DNA of 64,000 bases, taken from assembly GCA_910583885.1 (NCBI GenBank), contig CAJUAC010000009.1:8062-72061 (forward strand), in the 5' to 3' direction. This document shows, piece after piece, positions 34,452-43,717 of this stretch. Position 1 is the first letter of the stretch. Each line of letters opens with the position of its first letter. The DNA is from an uncultured Oscillospiraceae bacterium. Its GTDB lineage: Bacteria; Bacillota; Clostridia; Oscillospirales; Oscillospiraceae. The position numbers and the translations under genes are program-made. Below the pieces are notes generated by a model. The model made no database searches. It saw only the letters and a program-made list of their open reading frames with translations, and was not told the DNA's origin.

Positions 34452-35489
34452 TTAGAGTCCCTTCTTTCCTGTTTCCATGGCTTTCCTGCGCAGCTGGCCG
34501 CAGCTGGCATCGATGTCCCCGCCCAGGCTCCGCCGCACAGTGGCTGTGACACCCAGCCCCTCCAGCCGCTGCTGGAAGCGCCGTGTCCGGCGGCTGGGCT
34601 TCAAGGGGCTCTCCGCCACGTCGTTAAGGGGGATCAGGTTTACATGCCCTGGCATCCCCCGCAGCTTCTCCGCAATCAAGTCCGCCTGCCAGTCTGCGTC
34701 ATTTACACCGTCAATCATGGCATACTCAAAGCTGATCCGGCGGCCAGTCTTTTTAAAATAGCTGTGGCAGGCTGCAAACAGCTCCTCCACATCGTATGCC
34801 TTGTTCACTGGCATGAGGCGGCTTCGTGTTTCACTGTCTGGCGCGTGGAGGGATACGGAGAGTGTCAGCTGGAGCTCCAGCTCCGCCAGACGGCGGATGC
34901 CGGGGATCATTCCGCAGGTGGAGAGGCTGATATGCCGCATCCCGATATTCATCCCCTGCGGATGGTTGACCAGCTCCAGAAACCGCAGCACATTGTCCAG
35001 GTTATCCATTGGCTCGCCAATCCCCATCAGGACGATGTTGGAGACCTCCAGGCCGCTGCCGGCCTGGGTAAACAGCACCTGCTCAAGCATTTCCGACGGC
35101 CGCAGATCCCGCACCTTCCCCCCCAGGGTAGAGGCACAGAAGGCGCAGCCCATACGGCAGCCCACCTGGCTGGAGATGCAGACAGTATTGCCATGGCGGT
35201 AGCGCATGAGCACTGTCTCGATGCAGTTGCCATCCTTGAGCTCCCAGAGATATTTCGTTGTCCCATCCATCTGGGAAACCTGCTTGCGCGCCTCCTTGAG
35301 TGCGGACAGCTCCCAACGCTCCTCCAGCCGCTGGCGCAGGGGCTTGGAGATATCGCTCATCTCCGCGAAGGAGCCAGCCCCACGGTGGAGCCAGGCAAAC
35401 ACTTGCTTCGCCCGGAAGGCGGGCTCCCCCAGTTCCCCCATGGCCGCTGCCAGCTCCTCCAGGGTCATGGACCGTATATCTTCCCTCAT
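34452..35489 (-). CDS. rlmN: 23S rRNA (adenine-2503-C2)-methyltransferase
   Basis: Radical-SAM methyltransferase acting on A2503 of 23S rRNA and A37 of some tRNAs, 345 residues. The cluster motif CRMGCAFC is near 112, and the catalytic C-terminal Cys lies in GGDIDASCGQL near 328. An N-terminal helical accessory domain spans about 1-75. Its ATG overlaps the rsmB stop (ATGA). Confidence 0.96.
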   Translation of the reverse strand: MREDIRSMTLEELAAAMGELGEPAFRAKQVFAWLHRGAGSFAEMSDISKPLRQRLEERWELSALKEARKQVSQMDGTTKYLWELKDGNCIETVLMRYRHGNTVCISSQVGCRMGCAFCASTLGGKVRDLRPSEMLEQVLFTQAGSGLEVSNIVLMGIGEPMDNLDNVLRFLELVNHPQGMNIGMRHISLSTCGMIPGIRRLAELELQLTLSVSLHAPDSETRSRLMPVNKAYDVEELFAACHSYFKKTGRRISFEYAMIDGVNDADWQADLIAEKLRGMPGHVNLIPLNDVAESPLKPSRRTRRFQQRLEGLGVTATVRRSLGGDIDASCGQLRRKAMETGKKGL

Positions 35490-36796
35490 ACTCGCCTCAT
35501 TTTGCAGATGTAAAACCCGTCAGTCCCATGCCGTTGGGGCCACAGGCTCATGCTTCCATCCGTCTCCCCCTCCAAACCAGGCAGTGAGAAGGGTTCCTTC
35601 TGGAATGCCCCATGGCGGGAGAGGAAGTCTGCCGTAATCTCCCCGTTCTCCTCTGGCAGGATCGTACAAGTGGCATACAGCAAGACGCCCCCTGGACGGA
35701 CATAGCGGCTGGCATTATCTAAAATTGCCCGCTGGACTGCTGGGAGCCCTGCCAGCGCTTGGGGATCCTTGTACCGGATATCCGGCTTTTTGCGGATGAT
35801 GCCAAGGCCTGAGCAGGGCACGTCACAGAGTACCAGGTCAAAACCCCCGGCCCACTCCGCCCGCTCTTGCCGGCCATCAGCCAACACAGGGCGGATACAT
35901 TGCAGCCCCAGCCGCGCCGCACCCTTTTCTATGAGCGCCAGCTTGTGCTGGTGGATATCACAGGCCACCACCTCACCCTGATCCCCCATCTCCATAGCCG
36001 CAGCAAACGCTTTGCCCCCCGGTGCCGCACATACATCCAGCACCCGCCACCCGGGCTTGGGCCCAGCGGCCAGTACAGCCGCCTTCGCGGCGGCGTCCTG
36101 TACCTGGAACAGCCCCTTTTGGAAAGCGGGCAGAGCTGTCAGCTCCCCTCCGCCGGAGAGCAAATAGCACCCCGGCATCCAGCTGTGGGGCGTCACGCCT
36201 GCAGCGGAGGCCTCCAAGCTGGCAGACATCTCTGCCGCCGTTCCCCGCAGGGGGTTATACTGGATGGTGGTCGGGACACCTTCGTTGTCCAAATGGAGGA
36301 ACGCCTCCGCCTCCTCCCCTCCCAGCAGCCCTACCAGCCGCTCCACCAACCATTTGGGGTGACTGTACCGGAGGGCCAGGCCGTCCATCCCCGCAGGGAT
36401 GGCGGGCAGGCTGCCCTTTTCCCGGCTCAACCGGCGGAGGACTGCATTGACCAGCCCGGCAGCCCGTTTGCGCTTCCCGCGCTTGACCGTCTCCACCGCC
36501 TCATCCACGGCGGCGCTGTCCGGCACCCGGTCCATATACAATATCTGATATGCCCCCAGCCGCAGGACATCCCGCACAAAGGGCTCCAGCTTGGCAAAGC
36601 TCTGGTCACAGCAGTGATCCAAATAAAAATCCAATAGCGCCCGGTTCTGTAGAACCCCATAGGCCAGCCGGGCTGCCATAGCCGCCTCCCGGCGGTCCAA
36701 CCCGCGGCTGGCGGCCTTCAAGCTGTTGTCCGACCAGGCCTCCAGGCGCCGGCAGGCAGTCAGGGCCTCCAGTGCCGCCTCTCGTCCAGTCCCCAT
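35486..36796 (-). CDS. rsmB: 16S rRNA (cytosine-967-C5)-methyltransferase
   Basis: SAM-dependent m5C methyltransferase, 436 residues. An N-terminal NusB-like helical domain (about 1-140) precedes the Rossmann domain with VLDVCAAPGGKAFAAA near 250 and the catalytic PCSGLG block near 325. The start at 36796 overlaps the zinc protease stop (TGATG). Confidence 0.95.
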   Translation of the reverse strand: MGTGREAALEALTACRRLEAWSDNSLKAASRGLDRREAAMAARLAYGVLQNRALLDFYLDHCCDQSFAKLEPFVRDVLRLGAYQILYMDRVPDSAAVDEAVETVKRGKRKRAAGLVNAVLRRLSREKGSLPAIPAGMDGLALRYSHPKWLVERLVGLLGGEEAEAFLHLDNEGVPTTIQYNPLRGTAAEMSASLEASAAGVTPHSWMPGCYLLSGGGELTALPAFQKGLFQVQDAAAKAAVLAAGPKPGWRVLDVCAAPGGKAFAAAMEMGDQGEVVACDIHQHKLALIEKGAARLGLQCIRPVLADGRQERAEWAGGFDLVLCDVPCSGLGIIRKKPDIRYKDPQALAGLPAVQRAILDNASRYVRPGGVLLYATCTILPEENGEITADFLSRHGAFQKEPFSLPGLEGETDGSMSLWPQRHGTDGFYICKMRRV

Positions 36797-37494
36797 CAGC
36801 GCCTCCTGTCGTTCCGGCCTGCAAAAATGAGCAGATAGCGCAGCAGCTGCACCAGGCTCATGAGCAGAGCCGCCACATAGGTCAGTGCAGCAGCGGTCAG
36901 GACTGCCTTGGCCCCCTTCCGCTCCTCCCCATCCAGCAGGTTTGTGCCGTCGATGGTCCCCAGGGCTCTGGCGGAGGCGTCAAACTCCACCGGGAGTGTC
37001 ACCAGCTGGAACAGGCTGGTCAGCCCAAAGAGCACAATCCCAACGGCAAACAGAGGCTGGGAATAGAGCACCAGCCCCAGCATCAGCGCTATAAAGGCAA
37101 ACTTTGAGCCGAACTGCGTTGCCGGGATGATGGCAGAGCGGATGCGCACTGGGCCATAGCCCATGGCATACTGCACCGCATGGCCCGCCTCGTGGGCTGC
37201 TACCCCCACCGCCGCCACTGTGTCCGCATTGTACACCGGCTCCGAGAGATAAATTGTGTTATCCCGTGGATCATAGTGGTCTGTCAGCTGCCCCCGGCAG
37301 GAGCGGATCGCCACATCGTGGACGCCGTGGGCCCGGAGGACCTCATAGGCGGCCTGGGCCCCTGTCACCCCCCGGCGGTTGCGCTGGCGGCTGTAGCGGT
37401 TGAAACTGGAACTAACCTTGATCTGTGCATAGACCGAAAGGAGCAGCACAGGGATCAAGATAATCCAGTAGATCGCGTCACTATAAAAACGCAT
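36796..37494 (-). CDS. Membrane zinc metallopeptidase (YugP family)
   Basis: Membrane protein of 232 residues with HEAGHAVQY near residue 100 (HExxH) and four hydrophobic segments, at 5-22, about 122-160 and about 200-222. The preceding DPRDNTIYLSE and the later EFDASARAL are typical of the YugP/peptidase M family. The substrate is unknown; clostridial members are routinely found between fmt and rsmB, as here. Confidence 0.88.
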   Translation of the reverse strand: MRFYSDAIYWIILIPVLLLSVYAQIKVSSSFNRYSRQRNRRGVTGAQAAYEVLRAHGVHDVAIRSCRGQLTDHYDPRDNTIYLSEPVYNADTVAAVGVAAHEAGHAVQYAMGYGPVRIRSAIIPATQFGSKFAFIALMLGLVLYSQPLFAVGIVLFGLTSLFQLVTLPVEFDASARALGTIDGTNLLDGEERKGAKAVLTAAALTYVAALLMSLVQLLRYLLIFAGRNDRRR

Positions 37495-37530
37495 CGTCCA
37501 TTTCCCCTTTTATGAAAGAAAACCCAATAA

Positions 37531-37570
37531 AAGTTCTTTTTGATTCTTTTTCTTCCAAGAAAAAGAATCA
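37531..37570. repeat. Dispersed hairpin repeat, copy A
   Basis: A 10-base lead (37531-37540) is followed by a 14-bp perfect stem (37541-37554 with 37557-37570) around CC. The second copy, in the opposite orientation at 52904-52943, shares about 32 of 40 positions with compensatory changes in the stem. The stem ends exactly at the fmt stop codon. Confidence 0.8.
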
Positions 37571-38509
37571 TTACCCCATTTCCTGCGTTACCGCAACCGG
37601 ATGCCCCCGCAGATAATCCGCAGCAGCCATGCGCCTGCCTCCGTCGGCCTGGAGCTCAGTAATCAGCAGGCTCCTGCCGTCACCGCAGGCGACCTCGATT
37701 CCCGCCGCCCCAGCGGAGAGGATCGTCCCGGGCGCACAGCCTGTCTCCGCTCCCTCCCGGGCACGGTAGACCTTCCAGCGCACCCCCGCTACATCTGTCA
37801 CAGCACAGGGCCAGGGGATCAAGCCGCGCACATGGTTAACCAGCTCCCGCGCAGGCCTGCCCCAGTCCAGGGGGGACATTTCCCGGGAAAGCATGGAGGC
37901 ATATTGGTACTGTGGCCCATAGGCCTGCGGTGTCCGGGGCGCAGTGCCCGCCTCCAGCAGCCGCAGTGCCTCACTGGCCGCCTCGCCGCCCAGCTCCGCC
38001 AGACGGCTATAGAGCTGGCCCGCATCCTCCTCTGCTCCAATTGGTGTACGCTTGACCAGGAGGATATCCCCTGCATCCAGCTCTGCCGCCATATACTGGA
38101 TGGTAACGCCAGTCTCCTCATCCCCGTTGAGGATGGCCCAGTTGATGGGCGCTGCCCCCCGGTACTGGGGAAGGATGGAGGAGTGGACATTAATCATCGC
38201 CTTTTTCGGGATATCCAGCAGCTCCTGCGGCAGCAGCTTACCATAGGCAGCCACCACTGCCACATCAGGCTCCAGCGCCCGCATCTGCTCCAGTGCCTCC
38301 CCATCCCGGCAGGAACGCGGCTGGAACACAGGAATCCCTTGTGTGAGCGCATATTCCTTTACAGGCGTTGGCATCAGCTTCATCCCGCGGTTTTTGGGCT
38401 TATCCGGTGAGGTAAACACAGCCACAATGTCCCAGTGGTCCTCCACCAGGCGGCGCAGCACTACAGCGGCAAAATCCGGAGTACCCATCAATACTACACG
38501 CAAGCTCAC
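37571..38509 (-). CDS. fmt: Methionyl-tRNA formyltransferase
   Basis: Formylates initiator Met-tRNA with 10-formyl-THF, 312 residues. The N-terminal hydrolase domain has MGTPDFAAVVL near 8 and the catalytic region INVHSSILPQYRGAAPI near 107, with the later Asp in the MAAELDAGDIL segment. The C-terminal OB domain follows from about 210. The start is GTG at 38509, overlapping the def stop. Confidence 0.96.
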   Translation of the reverse strand: MSLRVVLMGTPDFAAVVLRRLVEDHWDIVAVFTSPDKPKNRGMKLMPTPVKEYALTQGIPVFQPRSCRDGEALEQMRALEPDVAVVAAYGKLLPQELLDIPKKAMINVHSSILPQYRGAAPINWAILNGDEETGVTIQYMAAELDAGDILLVKRTPIGAEEDAGQLYSRLAELGGEAASEALRLLEAGTAPRTPQAYGPQYQYASMLSREMSPLDWGRPARELVNHVRGLIPWPCAVTDVAGVRWKVYRAREGAETGCAPGTILSAGAAGIEVACGDGRSLLITELQADGGRRMAAADYLRGHPVAVTQEMG

Positions 38510-39006
38510 CTCTCCCCCTTCTCCTCTGCTTCGTAAAATTCCTCCAGCTCCTCCTCTGTCAAGAAGTGGTCAATGTGCTCCACGTACAGGTGTCCATCCA
38601 GGTGCTCGATCTCATGGCAGAAGCAGCGTGCTGTCAGCTCCTCCCCTTCCGCTTCAAACCAATTGCCGAACCGGTCCTGTGCCCGGATCCGGACCCGGTT
38701 GGGGCGGGACACCATCCCCCACTTGCCTGGGACACTGAGGCAGCCCTCCGGCCCAACCTGCTCACCGGACTGGGAGAGGATCTCCGGATTTACCAGCTCC
38801 AGCATCTCCTCCGTATCATCCACCACAATCACTGCCCGGCGGAGGACGCCGACCTGTGGAGCTGCCAGCCCCGCCCCCTGGGCCTCTGCCAGGGTGTCCT
38901 TCATATCATCCAGGAGCTGGTGGAGCCGGTCGTTGAAATCCGTCACCTGACGGCACTTCTTGGTCAGCATAGGGTTTCCCTGGGTTACGATTTTCCTAAT
39001 CGCCAT
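38506..39006 (-). CDS. def: Peptide deformylase
   Basis: Removes the N-formyl group from nascent proteins, 166 residues. All three motifs are present: GAGLAAPQVG (about 44-53), EGCLSVP near 88 and HEIEHLDG near 130, with the Fe/Zn-binding Cys and two His. It carries an acidic C-terminal tail. Start at 39006 after GGAGGAC. Confidence 0.96.
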   Translation of the reverse strand: MAIRKIVTQGNPMLTKKCRQVTDFNDRLHQLLDDMKDTLAEAQGAGLAAPQVGVLRRAVIVVDDTEEMLELVNPEILSQSGEQVGPEGCLSVPGKWGMVSRPNRVRIRAQDRFGNWFEAEGEELTARCFCHEIEHLDGHLYVEHIDHFLTEEELEEFYEAEEKGER

Positions 39007-39048
39007 GGTTATTTTGTCCTCCTTTGGGCGGGAATAAACTTCTTTTTA

Positions 39049-41499
39049 TCAGTCGTCCGCATTGCAGTCCACAAATAGGTTCATCCCCCGGTTTTCCTTT
39101 CTCTGATGGAACGCGCGGATATAATAGCCCAGCAGCTCCCGGGTGGTGTGGTCGTTGCGCCCCACCCAGAAAATGCGGTAGCGGTAGCGGTTGTTCACCT
39201 TGACAATGGGCGCTGGGGCGGGGCCTAAAATCTCTACTGAGAGGTTGGATGCAGTAGGATACCGCGTCCCGGTGCGCATCGCATCCCGCAGCTGGGCGGC
39301 GGCGCGGAGCACAGCTCCCTCCTCCGCGCCAGAGACTGTCAGGGTGAAAATATCCGCAAAGGGCGGATACCGACGCGCCCTGCGGAGCCGGATTTCCCCG
39401 GCATAAAAGCTGTTGTAGTCCTGGGCAGCTGCGCTGGTGATGACCTCATTGTCCGGAGTAAAGGTCTGGATCACCGCCCGGCCCCCCTTGCTGCCCCGGC
39501 CTGCCCGGCCTACCACCTGGGTGAGCAGGCTGAAGGTCCGCTCCGCGGCGTGGTAGTTGTCCACATACAGGCTGAGATCTGCCGCCAGGACACCTACCAG
39601 TGTGACATTCTCAAAATCCAGGCCCTTGGCCACCATCTGTGTCCCCAGCAGGATCGGAATCCGCTCCCGTGCAAAGCGGTCAAGGAGCACCTCATGGTTG
39701 CCGGAAACAGTATCTGCATCCATCCGCAGGATCTGTGCCTGGGGAAACAGCCCCGCCAGCTCCTCCTCCACCTTCTGCGTACCTGCCCCCACCTGCTTCA
39801 TCAGCCCGCCGCACTCCGGGCACACCTTGGGCGCCCGCTCGGAGTGCCCACAGTAGTGGCACATCATCCGCCCATTGGCGCTGTGGTATGTCAGCGGTAC
39901 ACTGCACCGGGGGCACTGGGGCGCTTCGCCACACTCGCCGCACAGCAGCATCCGGCTGCTGCCCCGGCGGTTGAGGAAGAGGATGCTCTGCTCCCCTCTC
40001 TCCAAGTTCCCCTCCAGCTCCCGCCGCAGAGGGGCGCTGATCATGCCGCTGTTCCCAGCCCGGAGCTCCTGGCGCATATCCGCAATCACCACCTCGGGCA
40101 GCGGCTGGCGGTTGTAGCGGGTGCGCAGGATGCACTTCTGATATACCCCCCGCTGGGCCTGGTAGGTGGTCTCTACAGAGGGTGTGGCGGATCCAAGGAC
40201 CAATGTGGCCCCCTGCTGGGCGCACAAGAACTTCGCGACATCCCGCGCATGGTAGCGGGGCGGATTTTCGGACTGGTAGCTGCTCTCGTTCTCCTCGTCC
40301 AGGATAATCATCCCTAAGTTCTCCAGCGGTGCGAATACGGCACTGCGGGTCCCCAGGACAATATCCACCTCCCCCCGCCGGATCCGCTTCCACTGGTCAT
40401 AGCGCTCACTCATGCGCAGGCCGCTGTGGAGCATGACCACCCGGTCTCCGAAATATGCGCCGAACTTGGCCATCATCTGGGGCGTCAAGGCGATCTCCGG
40501 CACCAGGATCATGCCCCGCCGTCCCTGGCGGACTACCTCCTGGAGCAAACGGATGTAGACTGATGTTTTCCCACTGCCAGTGACCCCATAGAGGAGGGAA
40601 CAGGAGGCAGCCCCCTCCTCCGACCGGGTAAGAATGCTGTCGTAGGCGGCCTGCTGCTCCTCGCTGAGGACAATCGGCCCGCTCTCCACCACAGCTTCCA
40701 TCCTGGGGACGCGGAGTACCTCCTCCTGGGAGAAGGCTACCAGGCCGCTTTTCTCCAGGTTCTTCAGCGTCTGGGGTGATGCGCCGGTAAAGTAGCAGAG
40801 CTCCGTGGAAAGGGCGCTGCCGATAGAACACAGAAGCTTGATGACCTCATAGCGCACAGGGGCAGACCGGCGCCTCGGCTCCACAGCAGCCATAGCTTCC
40901 TCCGCCGTCACTGCCAGCGTCACCCGCCGTGCCTGCTTGTCTGAGATTTTCCGGGAGGCCGTCGTCTCAATGGACACCAGCCCCCGCTTTTGCAGCTCCC
41001 GTGCCACAGCAGGTGCGCCCTCCCCACAGGCCAGGCGCAGGGTGTCCCATCCGGCTGACCCGCCCTGGGAGACCAGTGTCTCCAGGATCCGGCTTTCCCG
41101 GCTGTCCTTCCCCGTTTCCAGGGCGGCCTCCCTGTCGATCCGGAGGACGCAGGCCTCCCGGACCTGGTACCACAGCCCTGCTGGTAACAGCGCTTTGACC
41201 GCGTCGTAAAGCGTACAGAAATAGCGCTCCCGCAGCCACAGCGCCAGCTTGATTTGCAGCGGGCCCAGCACACTCTCCTCATCCAGGATTTCCGTCAGTG
41301 CTTTCAGCCCTGCCCGCTGGCTCTCCTGGCCCACTGCCAGAATAACCCCCTCGCTGGTCCGGTTCCCCCGGCCAAAGGGGGCGGCTACCCGCACACCAGG
41401 CACGGCTTTCCCTGCCAGGGAGGGTGGGACCAGGTAGTCATAAGGCTTATCAATTGCATATGTTGCCGCAGCTACTGCTACCCGCGCCACCAAATCCAT
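39049..41499 (-). CDS. priA: Primosomal protein N' (PriA helicase)
   Basis: Restarts stalled replication forks, 816 residues. The N-terminal 3'-DNA-binding domain is followed by a winged helix. The superfamily 2 helicase core has the P-loop GVTGSGKTS near 300 and DEENESSYQ near 398 in the DEAH position. A double zinc finger of CxxC pairs (CGECGEAPQCPRC and CHYCGH / CPECGG) lies between about 515 and 560. I choose ATG 41499, six bases after GAGGTG; a GTG three codons upstream lacks spacing. Confidence 0.96.
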   Translation of the reverse strand: MDLVARVAVAAATYAIDKPYDYLVPPSLAGKAVPGVRVAAPFGRGNRTSEGVILAVGQESQRAGLKALTEILDEESVLGPLQIKLALWLRERYFCTLYDAVKALLPAGLWYQVREACVLRIDREAALETGKDSRESRILETLVSQGGSAGWDTLRLACGEGAPAVARELQKRGLVSIETTASRKISDKQARRVTLAVTAEEAMAAVEPRRRSAPVRYEVIKLLCSIGSALSTELCYFTGASPQTLKNLEKSGLVAFSQEEVLRVPRMEAVVESGPIVLSEEQQAAYDSILTRSEEGAASCSLLYGVTGSGKTSVYIRLLQEVVRQGRRGMILVPEIALTPQMMAKFGAYFGDRVVMLHSGLRMSERYDQWKRIRRGEVDIVLGTRSAVFAPLENLGMIILDEENESSYQSENPPRYHARDVAKFLCAQQGATLVLGSATPSVETTYQAQRGVYQKCILRTRYNRQPLPEVVIADMRQELRAGNSGMISAPLRRELEGNLERGEQSILFLNRRGSSRMLLCGECGEAPQCPRCSVPLTYHSANGRMMCHYCGHSERAPKVCPECGGLMKQVGAGTQKVEEELAGLFPQAQILRMDADTVSGNHEVLLDRFARERIPILLGTQMVAKGLDFENVTLVGVLAADLSLYVDNYHAAERTFSLLTQVVGRAGRGSKGGRAVIQTFTPDNEVITSAAAQDYNSFYAGEIRLRRARRYPPFADIFTLTVSGAEEGAVLRAAAQLRDAMRTGTRYPTASNLSVEILGPAPAPIVKVNNRYRYRIFWVGRNDHTTRELLGYYIRAFHQRKENRGMNLFVDCNADD

Positions 41500-41606
41500 T
41501 CCGTTCACCTCGGCTTACCGGTAAATATCCCCATCTACTGGGGCTTCAGGCGCACGGCGCACCCGCTGGGGTCTGTTCCCAGCGGGTGCGTTTTCCCGTG
41601 CATGGC

Positions 41607-41825
41607 CTATTCCACTTCCTCGATTACGATGTCCGCGGCGGCCACAGAGTGCTTTCCCTCCGCCACCTCCCTGATGGCGATTGTCACGGGCTTTACATCC
41701 ATCGGCTCCCCGTTATCCTCCGCCTCCTGGGCGATCTGGCGGGCCCGGCGGGCCACCACATTCACCAGCAGGTACCGGTTGGGGACATTCGCAGTCAGCT
41801 TGTTCATCGCAGGATAGAGCATCAT
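41607..41825 (-). CDS. rpoZ: RNA polymerase omega subunit
   Basis: Small RNA polymerase assembly factor, 72 residues. The family core NRYLLVNVVARRARQIA is at about 16-32, and the C-terminal acidic tail is normal. Two consecutive ATG codons (41825 and 41822) precede it after AAGGA. Operon position between gmk and priA is the classic one. Confidence 0.92.
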   Translation of the reverse strand: MMLYPAMNKLTANVPNRYLLVNVVARRARQIAQEAEDNGEPMDVKPVTIAIREVAEGKHSVAAADIVIEEVE

Positions 41826-41902
41826 AATAACATCATTCCTTCTTTATGATATGGTTTTTCTATTCAATCCATGTTGGCCCTCCGGATATGGAAGGGGATC
41901 CC

Positions 41903-42499
41903 CTACCGCAGGCCGGCTAACCCAACCCGCTCCACAGGCCGGCAGTGCTCGGCGGTTATGATGGCACGGATTTCCTCTACAGCACGATCCACTGTATCGT
42001 TGATAACAAAATAATCAAAATCCTTGGCAACAGCAAATTCCTCCCGTCCCCGTGCCAGGCGGGAACGGACCTTCTCCATGTCCTCCGTACCCCGCCCGAT
42101 GAGACGGCGCTCCAGCTCCTCCCAGCTGGGAGGGGCCACATAGATCCGCACAACATCCGGCCGCTTTTGGTGGACCTGCTCTGCGCCTTGGATCTCAATA
42201 TCCAGCAGCACATCACGTCCTTGCTCCATAGCCTGATCCACAAACAGCCTGGGTGTTCCGTAGAGATTGCCCACGAACTGGGCGTGCTCCAGGAAGTCTC
42301 CGGCCGCAACCCAGCTCTCGAACTTTTCCCGGGTCAGGAAGTGGTAGTGGACGCCATCCTCTTCCCCTGGCCTGGGGGCGCGGGTAGTGGCGGATATGGA
42401 GAAATACAAGGTGGGGTCGCTGGCCAGCAGGCGGGCCACCACAGTCCCCTTCCCTACACCGGAGGGCCCACAGATGATGAATGTCCTCCCTTTTTTCAT
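41903..42499 (-). CDS. gmk: Guanylate kinase
   Basis: Converts GMP to GDP, 198 residues. The P-loop GPSGVGKGT is at 10-18, followed by SATTRAPRPGE near 35 and GTPRLFVD near 80 of the GMP site. The start at 42499 overlaps the remA stop (ATGA) and has GGAGGAGA upstream. Confidence 0.96.
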   Translation of the reverse strand: MKKGRTFIICGPSGVGKGTVVARLLASDPTLYFSISATTRAPRPGEEDGVHYHFLTREKFESWVAAGDFLEHAQFVGNLYGTPRLFVDQAMEQGRDVLLDIEIQGAEQVHQKRPDVVRIYVAPPSWEELERRLIGRGTEDMEKVRSRLARGREEFAVAKDFDYFVINDTVDRAVEEIRAIITAEHCRPVERVGLAGLR

Positions 42500-42756
42500 G
42501 TCTCCTCCTCCCATACGGTGGGGGCCACCCCAAACCGGGGGGCCAGCTTCTCCAGCGGCAGGCCTGAGAGCACCACGTGGTCGCTGTCCATCACCAGCAC
42601 CGCCGCCGTCTTCCTTCCAAACGTGGCGTCAATCAGCATACTGCGTTCCCTAGCCTCACTGACCAGGCGCTTGACCGGCGCAGAGTCAGGGCTGACCACA
42701 GCAATGAGACGCTGGGCAGAAACCAGGCCGCCAAAGCCAATGTTCACCAGCTCCAT
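42496..42756 (-). CDS. remA: RemA family (DUF370) DNA-binding regulator
   Basis: Protein of 86 residues of the RemA family, which activates biofilm matrix and osmoprotection genes in Bacillus. The core SAQRLIAVVSPDSAPVKRL and the Asp-Ala-Thr-Phe-Gly-Arg-Lys-Thr block are well conserved. The yicC-remA-gmk-rpoZ order is the same as in Bacillus. Targets in this organism are unknown. Confidence 0.92.
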   Translation of the reverse strand: MELVNIGFGGLVSAQRLIAVVSPDSAPVKRLVSEARERSMLIDATFGRKTAAVLVMDSDHVVLSGLPLEKLAPRFGVAPTVWEEET

Positions 42757-42764
42757 AGCCCCTC

Positions 42765-43649
42765 CTACTCAATATTCTGGACCTGTTCGCGGATCTTCTC
42801 AATCTCCGCCTTCAAATCCACCACATCCCTTGCAATCTGTAAATCACTGCACTTGGAGCCAATGGTGTTCGCCTCCCGGTTGAGCTCCTGGATCAGAAAA
42901 TCCAGCTTCCGCCCTACCGGCTCGCCGCTCTCCAGCATCCCACGCAGCTGCGCTAAGTGGCTATGCAGGCGGACCGTCTCCTCGTCCACCGCCACCTTGT
43001 CAGCAAAAATTGCCGCCTCAGTGAGGATACGGCCCTCATCCACCGCTGTATTCTGGAGGACCTCGCTCATCCGGGACAGCAGCTTCTCCCGGTACTCCGC
43101 TACTGTCTGGGGGGAGCGCTCCTCCACCCGGGCTGTGATCCCCTCAATGGTATCCAGCCGCCTGGAGATATCCTCCGCCAGCTTCCGCCCCTCCGTCTCC
43201 CGCATGGCAGTATACGCCGCCAAGGCCTCTTCTAAAACAGCGCACAGGTCGGCAGCAATGGTCTCCAGGTCCTCCTCCGCCTTCGTCACCGATAGCACGT
43301 CGGGCAGGCGGGCCAGATCTGTCACCGGGAACTTCCCCTTGACCATCCCGCCGCCCAGCTGGGCCAGCTGCGCCAAAGCGGCCACATAGCTTTTGGCCAG
43401 GGGCTCGTTGACAACTACCACCGATTCCTCCGCCCCCAGGGACTCCACCGTAACAAACACATCCACCTTGCCCCGGCTGGCGGCCTTCTGCACCTTGGCT
43501 TTGATGGCATCCTCCGCAAAGATGTAGGAACGGGGCATCTTAACGGTACAGTCCAGATAGCGGTTGTTGACGCTGCGGACCTCTACCGTAATATCCCGCC
43601 CATTCCGGGACTGCTTGGCTCTCCCATAGCCAGTCATACTCTTAACCAA
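42765..43649 (-). CDS. yicC: YicC/YloC family endoribonuclease
   Basis: YicC-type RNase of 294 residues. The N-terminus VKSMTGYGRA and the C-terminal LDFLIQELNREANTIGSK (about 255-272) are the family hallmarks; the latter contains the conserved acidic residues of the DUF1732 domain. It is the first gene of the yicC-rsgA operon. Start at 43649 after GGAGGGGAAGG. Confidence 0.94.
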   Translation of the reverse strand: MVKSMTGYGRAKQSRNGRDITVEVRSVNNRYLDCTVKMPRSYIFAEDAIKAKVQKAASRGKVDVFVTVESLGAEESVVVVNEPLAKSYVAALAQLAQLGGGMVKGKFPVTDLARLPDVLSVTKAEEDLETIAADLCAVLEEALAAYTAMRETEGRKLAEDISRRLDTIEGITARVEERSPQTVAEYREKLLSRMSEVLQNTAVDEGRILTEAAIFADKVAVDEETVRLHSHLAQLRGMLESGEPVGRKLDFLIQELNREANTIGSKCSDLQIARDVVDLKAEIEKIREQVQNIE

Positions 43650-43673
43650 ATTGTCCTTCCCCTCCTTGTATAG

Positions 43674-43700
43674 CCCCCGTTTTTTCCATTAAAAAGGGGG
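43674..43700. terminator. Hairpin between the DnaJ-like gene and yicC
   Basis: CCCCC and T-rich 43674-43685 pair with 43691-43700 around CCATT. It lies between two minus-strand genes, 18 bases after one stop and 25 before the next start. No U-tract follows, so attenuation or processing is possible. Confidence 0.5.
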
Positions 43701-43717
43701 AACCTTCCAAAACTGTC

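Noticed and set aside
34428..35513. Plus-strand frame of 361 codons
   Set aside because: Antisense to rlmN, which is full length with its CxxxCxxC motif.
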